From IMG/VR virus record IMGVR_UViG_3300033141_004712, positions 1 to 45,545 of that record: 45,545 nt of DNA, one strand, 5' to 3'. The DNA is from a virus. The translations under genes and the position numbers were made by a program. The notes under the pieces were generated by a model that had not been told where the DNA came from, did no database searches, and saw nothing but the letters and a program-made list of their open reading frames with translations. Of this stretch, positions 40,563 to 45,545 are shown one piece after another (the stretch's first letter is position 1; the number at the start of each line of letters is the position of its first letter).

Positions 40563-40900
40563 AATTGAAACAATTAAATAGTGAGTATTATCGTTTGGAA
40601 ACTCCTGAGGGTTTTTTACATATCCATATTGATTACGACGATAATAAAAAAATTCACAACATCTTTTTGCGCAAGCCGCCTATTGGGACCACAATAAATA
40701 GTCTTACTTCTTTTTTGGGCGTGGCATTATCAAAATACTTTCGTTTGGGTGGCACAATACAAGGGATAGCAAAGCACTTACGGAGTGTTAAGTCCTCTAA
40801 AAAAATTATCGTTAACGAAAACACACATATTGAGAGTATCCCACAGGCGATTGAGTATGCGCTGCGGGATTTTGAAAATAAAATTAGCAAAAAGACTTGA
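40559..40900 (+). CDS. stand-alone TSCPD-like protein
   Basis: A 113-residue protein overlapping the previous stop (ATGA). The pattern NIFLRKPPIGTTINSLTSF, then LSKYFRLGGTIQGIAKHL, then IESIPQAIEYAL resembles the TSCPD domain at the C-terminus of class II ribonucleotide reductases. No reductase is encoded here, so it may bind nucleotide or act in regulation. Identity is moderate. Confidence 0.55.
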   Translation: MKLKQLNSEYYRLETPEGFLHIHIDYDDNKKIHNIFLRKPPIGTTINSLTSFLGVALSKYFRLGGTIQGIAKHLRSVKSSKKIIVNENTHIESIPQAIEYALRDFENKISKKT

Positions 40901-40916
40901 TAGAACTTGATAGGAC

Positions 40917-40945
40917 TTGACAAATTTCGTAAAATATGTTAAACT
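40917..40945 (+). promoter_or_regulatory. sigma70-like promoter of the initiator leader
   Basis: TTGACA (40917-40922) and TAAACT (40940-40945) are 17 bp apart; the start point is near 40952. Just upstream the unit ACTTGATA is repeated twice before ACTTGACA. Confidence 0.65.
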
Positions 40946-40951
40946 AAAAAT

Positions 40952-41008
40952 ATGAAATATGCCCGACGGGAAAAATCAGAATCAAATTTGGGCGGACATC
41001 TTTCCTAA
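40952..41008 (+). CDS. 18-codon upstream ORF in the initiator leader
   Basis: ATG at 40952, at or next to the predicted transcription start, so possibly leaderless. TAA at 41006-41008 lies one base before arm A' of the structure. The peptide (MKYARREKSESNLGGHLS) has no recognisable function. A leader peptide linked to attenuation is the likely role if it is translated. Confidence 0.4.
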   Translation: MKYARREKSESNLGGHLS

Positions 41009-41031
41009 TCCCGTTGGGCAAATGTCCGCCC
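40961..41031 (+). promoter_or_regulatory. interleaved A-B-A'-B' RNA structure (pseudoknot/attenuator)
   Basis: Arm A (GCCCGACGGGA, 40961-40971) pairs with A' (TCCCGTTGGGC, 41009-41019), 11 bp with one G-U. Arm B (GGGCGGACAT, 40990-40999) pairs with B' (ATGTCCGCCC, 41022-41031), 10 bp perfect. The order allows an H-type pseudoknot or two competing hairpins. B:B' is followed by CTGTTTTTGG, a weak T-run, so it may act as a terminator. It precedes the initiator gene by 19 bp. Confidence 0.75.
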
Positions 41032-41049
41032 CTGTTTTTGGAGGTTTCT

Positions 41050-41901
41050 ATGTCAAAGCGTTTTACCGCCACTGAAAAATGGCAGGACCCTTGGTTCTGC
41101 TCATTAACGGATAACGAAAAGTTATTCTGGCTATTTTTGTTAGACAATTGCGATAACGCTGGAGTTTGGCAAGTGAACTGGTTTTTATTTAGCGCCTACG
41201 TCAAAAACTTTAAATTCAATCCCGATAAGTTTAAAAAGCGAGTTATATTTTTAAGTGAAGATAAATGGTTTATTCCCAAATTTATAGAGTTTCAATATGG
41301 GGAGTTGCGGGAAGACTGCAAGCCCCACTTATCGGTTATAAGAACACTTAAACGGCATAATTTATGGCCTATCCAAAGGGTATCCAAAGGGTATCCAAAG
41401 GGTATAGATACCCTTGAAGAAAAGGAAAAGGAAAAAGAACAAGAAAAGGACCAAGAAAAAGACAAAGAAAAAGATAAAGAAAAAGAAAAGAAGAAAAGAT
41501 TTAAAAAACCCACTGTACAAGAGATAGAGATGTATTGTAAAGAGCGTAACAACTCCATAGATGCGCAAAAATTCTACGATTATTACGAGTCTAATGGTTG
41601 GCGCATAGGGGGCAAGGCGCCAATGAAGGATTGGAAAGCGACTATCCGTACGTGGGAACATAACCAAAGGGAGCGGGGCGGCGCCCGTGAAACCCGGGAA
41701 GTCCGTGAAAAGGGGCTACCTGTCGTTGGGCAAGATAAAAATCTGGATGCATACCTAAAAAAGATAGAGCAAGAAGAAGAAGCATACCGGGCTAAATATA
41801 AGGGGTTAAGCGAAGAGGAAATAGAAAAAAAGCGCATTGAGGACGCTGAAAGGAATAAACAAACTATTTTAAAATATATGGAGGTATTAAATGAGCAGTA
41901 A
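41050..41901 (+). CDS. replication initiator/helicase-loader-like protein
   Basis: About 283 residues from ATG 41050, which follows TGGAGG. N-terminal 100 residues (WQDPWFCSLTDNEKLFWLFLLDN, GVWQVNW, FIPKFIEFQYGEL) resemble winged-helix domains of phage replisome organisers. A linker of E/K/D repeats spans about 115-155. The C-terminal domain (FYDYYESNGWRIGGKAPMKDWKATIRTWEHN) is typical of phage replication proteins that load DnaB. It overlaps the helicase gene downstream, and the DNA of the linker carries repeats that may be an origin. Confidence 0.75.
   Translation: MSKRFTATEKWQDPWFCSLTDNEKLFWLFLLDNCDNAGVWQVNWFLFSAYVKNFKFNPDKFKKRVIFLSEDKWFIPKFIEFQYGELREDCKPHLSVIRTLKRHNLWPIQRVSKGYPKGIDTLEEKEKEKEQEKDQEKDKEKDKEKEKKKRFKKPTVQEIEMYCKERNNSIDAQKFYDYYESNGWRIGGKAPMKDWKATIRTWEHNQRERGGARETREVREKGLPVVGQDKNLDAYLKKIEQEEEAYRAKYKGLSEEEIEKKRIEDAERNKQTILKYMEVLNEQ
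41369..41490 (+). repeat. shared segment, initiator copy (11-bp iterons + palindrome + KE repeat)
   Basis: Three TATCCAAAGG units begin at 41369, 41380 and 41391 (11-bp period), followed by GGGTATAGATACCC (41400-41413) and an AAGAAAAGGAC-type repeat. Nearly identical to 30952-31064 on the opposite strand. An origin inside the initiator gene, as in lambda O, is a reasonable reading. Confidence 0.8.
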
Positions 41902-43177
41902 AATAGAAAGCGTTATTGTCGGTTCTTTATTTGTCAATGAGGCGGCCCGGCAAAAGGCGTTAACTTGCAAATCATATTGGCTATTTGACAAGAACCTGCG
42001 GGAAATATTTGAGCAATTTAAGATTTCCTATGAAAAAGACAGAGTAGAATTTGACCAAAATATCTTTTTCGCTGAACTACCAGAAGCACAAAAAAAGATG
42101 CTCTCTGGGGCCATCATAAAGGCGACAGAAATTAAGAATTTAGATAGATACATTAAGGCAGCAAGGGAAATTGCTATAAAGCGTAGTCTCAAATTATTTG
42201 AACCATTTCGTTTTAAGAAAATAGACATTCCCACATATTTATCGGCGTTAAAATCTTCTATCTCTAAATTTGAGGAAGACCAGCCAAAAACAGCGGAAGC
42301 AAAAAATGTGTATACCGATGTATTAGAGGAGTATTATTCCCTGCAAAAACGTGGTAAGGAATTACAAACACTTTTCCCGTCTTTCGACCGCATAACAGGT
42401 GGGTTTAGAAGAGGACGGTTATATATTTTAGGCGGATCAGCCGGGTCCGGGAAGACAAGTTTTAGTCTTTTTTTAGCACAATTGTTCGCCTTCCGGGAAA
42501 CTAAACAAGTCCTTTTCTTTTCTTTAGAGATGTCATTATTTGATATGATAGGCAGATTGGCTTCTATGTTATACGGAGTTTCTAACAGGAAAATTCAGCA
42601 ACCATGGCTCCTTGATGACAAAGATTTGGAAAATCTAAAAAATACAGTAAACAAAATATATAAATCAAATCTCAGCATACTAACCGATGAATACTCTATA
42701 AATGAGATTATCTCGGAAATCAAAGCAAGAAAAGCGGATATAGTCTTTATTGACCATCTGCAATACATTCCGCAGCAAAATCGGGGGCAGGAAAAGTCTT
42801 ATGAGATTTTGGGCAAATTTATCAAGCAGTTACGGGACTTAGCAAAGCAAGAGAATATTAATATTTGTCTGCTTTCGCAAACAAGGCGAAAAGATAGAGT
42901 GAAGGCAAAACCCACTCTACACGACTTTTCCGGGTCTTCAGAGATTGAGAGGCAAGCGGATTTGTGTATGATAATTTGGCGGGACTATGAAGACACGGCG
43001 CAGGAACAAACCTTTTGGGAACTTCACATCGTCAAAAACAGAAACGGCGTAATGGGTGTAATACCAATGATTTTTGATGTTGCTACTTTGAAATATAAAG
43101 AAAGGGATAGCATGGAAACCATAAAAAAAATAGAGGTAGAAAAAAATGAAGATAAACTTGCTTGGCAGGACTTGTGA
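41891..43177 (+). CDS. DnaB-like replicative helicase
   Basis: A 428-residue hexameric 5'-3' helicase. The N-terminal domain (residues 1-130) resembles the DnaB N-domain. The RecA-like domain has Walker A G-G-S-A-G-S-G-K-T-S (181-190), Walker B D-I-V-F-I-D-H-L-Q-Y near 285, a sensor-type L-L-S-Q-T-R-R, and S-G-S-S-E-I-E-R-Q-A-D. It overlaps the initiator 3' end. Walker A and B are intact. Confidence 0.92.
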   Translation: MSSKIESVIVGSLFVNEAARQKALTCKSYWLFDKNLREIFEQFKISYEKDRVEFDQNIFFAELPEAQKKMLSGAIIKATEIKNLDRYIKAAREIAIKRSLKLFEPFRFKKIDIPTYLSALKSSISKFEEDQPKTAEAKNVYTDVLEEYYSLQKRGKELQTLFPSFDRITGGFRRGRLYILGGSAGSGKTSFSLFLAQLFAFRETKQVLFFSLEMSLFDMIGRLASMLYGVSNRKIQQPWLLDDKDLENLKNTVNKIYKSNLSILTDEYSINEIISEIKARKADIVFIDHLQYIPQQNRGQEKSYEILGKFIKQLRDLAKQENINICLLSQTRRKDRVKAKPTLHDFSGSSEIERQADLCMIIWRDYEDTAQEQTFWELHIVKNRNGVMGVIPMIFDVATLKYKERDSMETIKKIEVEKNEDKLAWQDL

Positions 43178-43319
43178 TAATTGCAAACATCTTGGATATG
43201 TAAAAGATAATTACACACGGGATTTTGTTTGCAAGTGGGCGTTGAATTTTGATTATAAAACTTATCGCTACGATAATGAGTTTGCGAAAAAATGCGAAAA
43301 GTTCGAGGAGGCGAAATGA
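43146..43319 (+). CDS. 57-residue Cys-rich protein
   Basis: Overlaps the helicase 3' end by 32 bp and the next start (ATGA). R-T-C-D-N-C-K-H at residues 8-15, then single cysteines at about 29 and 51. It is similar to the start of the 43754 product (RTCDNCIYAGYLKK), suggesting one small metal-binding family. Confidence 0.65.
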   Translation: MKINLLGRTCDNCKHLGYVKDNYTRDFVCKWALNFDYKTYRYDNEFAKKCEKFEEAK

Positions 43320-43615
43320 AAAAGGGAATAGTAAAACACATTCGTATTGTAAATATTGATAAAAAAGACACTTTGTTTGTGTTCCAAGTCCCAATATCAG
43401 AGCAATACCATGTGCACGAAATATACGCACATCTAAAAAAGATAAAACTTTTTTCAGATAAAAAATACAATAACCATCTCTTGATTGCCACTGTGAAATT
43501 AGATGTTAAAAGTTTTATTGAGAAAGAAATAGAAGAATTTGGATTAAAATGGGCAGGAAGGAGGTACAATGACCACAAAAATAAAACTGACAAAAAAGTG
43601 GCAAAAAATCTTTGA
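43316..43615 (+). CDS. hypothetical protein, 99 residues
   Basis: ATG at 43316 after CGAGGAGG; the earlier in-frame start at 43292 is not supported. Beta-rich (KHIRIVNIDKKDTLFVFQVP), with a Lys-rich C-terminus. The stop overlaps the next gene by 47 bp. Unknown. Confidence 0.65.
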   Translation: MKKGIVKHIRIVNIDKKDTLFVFQVPISEQYHVHEIYAHLKKIKLFSDKKYNNHLLIATVKLDVKSFIEKEIEEFGLKWAGRRYNDHKNKTDKKVAKNL

Positions 43616-43757
43616 CGATACAAGCAAAGAGGACTTGATGACAAAGGCGGTAAATACCATATATTTTTTGGCATTCCGCTATACAACACCGACGCAGAAA
43701 CTTGGCAGAGAGATAATAAAAATGATATTGAAAGAGGATATTGGGGGGAAGAAATGA
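43569..43757 (+). CDS. hypothetical protein, 62 residues
   Basis: AAGGAGG precedes the start. Helical, basic (KIKLTKKWQKIF, GREIIKMILKEDI). It overlaps both neighbours. Unknown. Confidence 0.6.
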   Translation: MTTKIKLTKKWQKIFDDTSKEDLMTKAVNTIYFLAFRYTTPTQKLGREIIKMILKEDIGGKK

Positions 43758-44068
43758 AAAACAAAATGAAATATGTTATCGTCCGCACTTGTGATAATTG
43801 TATTTATGCGGGGTATCTTAAAAAGAAGAAATACAACGAGGTCGTTCTAATGAAATGCCGACAAATAAAAACTTTTGACTACTATATGTACGGCTATATT
43901 GTCTTGTCACAATTGGCTATGGAAGGCGCGATAAATATAAAACATCCCCAATTTAGCATTGAAACGGATAATCATACAATTCTCAATGTGGGCGAAATTA
44001 TCCCTACGACTGAAAAAGCAAAAAAAAGTATCCAAAATTTCCCAAAATGGAGAAGTGAGAATAAATAA
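43754..44068 (+). CDS. Cys-rich hypothetical protein, 104 residues
   Basis: ATGA overlap with the previous gene and GGGGGG upstream. N-terminal V-R-T-C-D-N-C-I-Y and one later Cys (M-K-C-R) resemble the 43146 product; the rest is longer (SIETDNHTILNVGEIIPTTE). Probably a metal-binding small protein. Unknown function. Confidence 0.65.
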   Translation: MKNKMKYVIVRTCDNCIYAGYLKKKKYNEVVLMKCRQIKTFDYYMYGYIVLSQLAMEGAINIKHPQFSIETDNHTILNVGEIIPTTEKAKKSIQNFPKWRSENK

Positions 44069-44089
44069 AGAGAAAGAAAGGGAGGGCAA

Positions 44090-44329
44090 ATGAAAACTGA
44101 ATTATGCCATACAAGCGGTGCAGTGGAAATATTTTTTATCGCAGAAACTCAAATGGAAGAATTTGTGCTGGGGTGCATCGTAAGTTATCTTCTCAATGCT
44201 CTTAATGGTAAACAATACTGTGGTGCGATAACTATATTACCAACTTATTCTCCAGAATTAAAAAATTGCGTAAAATTGCTCGTCCTTATAAACAAAACCC
44301 CACCGAAGGAGGGCAAATGGGGACAATAA
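44090..44329 (+). CDS. hypothetical protein, 79 residues
   Basis: GGGAGGG precedes the start. A mixed sequence with a hydrophobic middle (FVLGCIVSYLLNAL) and single Cys residues. It overlaps the 44317 start by 13 bp. Unknown. Confidence 0.6.
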   Translation: MKTELCHTSGAVEIFFIAETQMEEFVLGCIVSYLLNALNGKQYCGAITILPTYSPELKNCVKLLVLINKTPPKEGKWGQ

Positions 44330-44502
44330 GAATTGGAAGTTGTAGGAAATGCCCATATTTAGAAAGTTATCGCCGCATTGGAGACTTATATTTTCGGTGT
44401 AGTAGAAAAAAATTAGTAATTACAGATATAGGTAAAATTCCCGAATGGTGTCCTTTAAGAGAAACAAACGTCATAATAAAATACTTACAGGAGGATAAAT
44501 GA
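44317..44502 (+). CDS. small Cys-rich protein, CxxC...EWCPL family
   Basis: 61 residues from ATG 44317 after GAAGGAGGG. C-R-K-C-P-Y near residue 9 and a later I-P-E-W-C-P-L-R motif; the same layout as 104-265. Likely a metal-binding paralogue. It overlaps the next gene. Confidence 0.7.
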   Translation: MGTIRIGSCRKCPYLESYRRIGDLYFRCSRKKLVITDIGKIPEWCPLRETNVIIKYLQEDK

Positions 44503-44639
44503 AGAAAATAAGTCAAAACAAGGAAATAGCAAAAAATATTAGAGACAACTTCACAGCTTTCCTAAACGCATTTCTTCCTGATTGGTATGAAATCGCTAAA
44601 CAATTGTTGGATAAATCAAAAAAACAGGAGAAAAAATGA
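44499..44639 (+). CDS. 46-residue hypothetical protein
   Basis: Starts in ATGA overlap after AGGAGG. Helical and charged (NKEIAKNIRDNFTAFLNAF). Unknown; part of a run of translationally linked micro-genes. Confidence 0.55.
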   Translation: MKKISQNKEIAKNIRDNFTAFLNAFLPDWYEIAKQLLDKSKKQEKK

Positions 44640-44815
44640 AGAAAAAGGTAAAACTAACAAAAAGCGAAGTTTTAAAAATTAAAAAACATTGGCCAGAACT
44701 AATAAAAAGGATGGAAGAACTTACAGCAATGGCATTTAGTCTGGGGCTCGGAAAAGATTTGTTGGAAGAGTTAAAAAGGAGAGGAGGAAAAATAAATGAA
44801 GAAAAAATACATTGA
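44636..44815 (+). CDS. 59-residue hypothetical protein
   Basis: Starts in ATGA overlap with CAGGAG upstream. Lys/Leu-rich helical protein (KIKKHWPELIKRMEELTAMAF). Overlaps the 44796 gene by 20 bp. Unknown. Confidence 0.55.
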   Translation: MKKKVKLTKSEVLKIKKHWPELIKRMEELTAMAFSLGLGKDLLEELKRRGGKINEEKIH

Positions 44816-44924
44816 AATAAAGGGGCTGTATCCCTATCAAATACAATCTCTTGCCAGAAAATCAGGTAAGCGGGTCATTACTTGGCGTATTAAGGGGAAA
44901 ACTTACGGTTATATATGGAGGTAG
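44796..44924 (+). CDS. 42-residue hypothetical protein
   Basis: GAGGAGG before the start. Basic with aromatic residues (GLYPYQIQSLARKSG, KGKTYGYIWR). Unknown. Confidence 0.55.
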   Translation: MKKKYIEIKGLYPYQIQSLARKSGKRVITWRIKGKTYGYIWR

Positions 44925-44926
44925 AG

Positions 44927-45166
44927 ATGCGAAAAAAGGATTTAGAAAACAAGATATATGCATACTATCTTGAATTGGAAGAAAAAATCAAACATTATGA
45001 AAATATTATCAACTTTTACAGAAAACAGGCGCTTTCCCCGCAAATATTGAGTTTTCTTTCTTTTTATGAAGGGATGCTGGATGCTTATCATAATATGCAG
45101 TTGAGTTATTGGATGTTCTTCCCGGAAACTATCAAAGAAAAATTAAAAAACGATAATCGGAGGTGA
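44927..45166 (+). CDS. hypothetical protein, 79 residues
   Basis: ATG at 44927 follows GGAGGT, which lies in the end of the preceding gene. Helical with a coiled-coil-like start (KDLENKIYAYYLELEEKIKH). Unknown. Confidence 0.6.
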   Translation: MRKKDLENKIYAYYLELEEKIKHYENIINFYRKQALSPQILSFLSFYEGMLDAYHNMQLSYWMFFPETIKEKLKNDNRR

Positions 45167-45169
45167 AAA

Positions 45170-45334
45170 ATGATAACGGTAATGGTAATAATCTCATTCT
45201 TTAGTTTCTTGTTGGGGTTCTTTGTAGCGGCGATGTTTGCGGCCGCCGGTAGAAAGAAAATAATCCTTCTACCATCTGGCAAGAGAATGAGCAAGAAGAA
45301 AATAAGTGAAATTCTAATGAAGGGAGAGTTCTGA
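45170..45334 (+). CDS. 54-residue membrane protein
   Basis: GGAGGT precedes the start. One hydrophobic segment at about residues 3-25 (TVMVIISFFSFLLGFFVAAM), then a basic tail (GRKKIILLPSGKRMSKKK). An early inner-membrane micro-protein; role unknown. Confidence 0.65.
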   Translation: MITVMVIISFFSFLLGFFVAAMFAAAGRKKIILLPSGKRMSKKKISEILMKGEF

Positions 45335-45385
45335 AATCCCTAAAATACAGGGGAAAAATAAATTCCCTAAAATTCAGGAGGAAAT
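45335..45385 (+). repeat. duplicated junction segment
   Basis: TCCCTAAAATACAGG and TCCCTAAAATTCAGG are two near-copies about 28 bp apart; the second runs into the GGAGG of the 45386 gene. No gene is present here. Confidence 0.7.
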
Positions 45386-45545
45386 ATGAGCGAGATAAAG
45401 AAAGTAAATGAAAATTATTATAAAATCAGCATAGAGCCCTTTTGTTCGGTTTTTTTAGATGAGTATTTAATGTGGAAAGCCAATCGAATATTAAGTAAAT
45501 ACAAACAAGAAATATGGGCATTGCTTGAAAAGAATAAAGAGCATA
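45386..45545 (+). CDS. 5' part of hypothetical protein, cut by the window edge
   Basis: ATG after AGGAGG; 53 codons are visible before the edge. Sequence begins MSEIKKVNENYYKISIEPF and continues helically (WKANRILSKYKQEIWALLEKN). Continues in frame to 83 if the window is circular. Unknown. Confidence 0.6.
   Translation, partial: MSEIKKVNENYYKISIEPFCSVFLDEYLMWKANRILSKYKQEIWALLEKNKEH

Noticed and set aside
43024-43788. 254-codon minus-strand open frame opposite the helicase and micro-genes
   Set aside because: It crosses several well-supported plus-strand genes, has no ribosome site, and its Phe/Ser-rich composition is typical of an antisense shadow.

Overview
The window looks like an essentially complete genome of a tailed bacteriophage (podovirus type), about 45.5 kb and AT-rich, with dense genes, strong GGAGG-type ribosome sites and many ATGA overlaps. 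Evidence for a podovirus is the order small terminase, large terminase, portal, scaffold, capsid, tail adaptor, tail nozzle, three ejection/core-type proteins, fibre and lysis genes, with no tape measure, sheath or tail-tube gene. The reading frame cut at the right edge (from 45386) continues in frame across the left edge and stops at 81-83, just before the next gene, so the molecule is probably circular or circularly permuted. The host cannot be named from this sequence. Bacterial SD sites, sigma70-like promoters and Sec-type signal peptides show it is a bacterium.

Layout. Two divergent arms leave a repeat-rich non-coding region of about 1.1 kb (32040-33165) holding DnaA-box-like 11-bp-phased repeats, a candidate replication origin. 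The leftward arm (32.0 kb down to 2.7 kb) is the late arm: terminase with a SpoVG-like gene between its subunits, a GroES-like co-chaperonin, portal, scaffold, capsid, then tail and ejection genes, a 1149-residue fibre, and lysis genes (M15 endolysin, holin, small membrane proteins). It ends with a metallophosphoesterase and a Vsr-like endonuclease. The rightward arm (33.2 kb to 45.5 kb, continuing to 2.7 kb) is early/replicative: a GC-rich one-gene unit with its own promoter and terminator, an amidoligase plus class II glutamine amidotransferase pair, ERF annealing protein, RecB/Cas4-like nuclease, NinG-like protein, TSCPD-domain protein, a replication initiator-like protein and DnaB-like helicase. 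A run of very small coupled genes follows, then a DNA methyltransferase and a radical SAM enzyme. No DNA polymerase, RNA polymerase, integrase or repressor is recognisable, so polymerases are presumably the host's.

Most unusual points. (1) Five structural-protein genes of the tail region (two small proteins after the capsid, the adaptor, the nozzle and the fibre) begin with signal-peptide-like segments. (2) The amidoligase/GATase pair looks like a small peptide- or amide-modification system. (3) The leader of the initiator gene has an A-B-A'-B' set of GC-rich complementary arms (pseudoknot or attenuator) just after a promoter and overlapping an 18-codon uORF. (4) The initiator gene and an unrelated late-arm gene share a near-identical segment of about 110 bp carrying 11-bp repeats and a palindrome. 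(5) Many gene junctions carry short tandem duplications, several of which copy the ribosome binding site.
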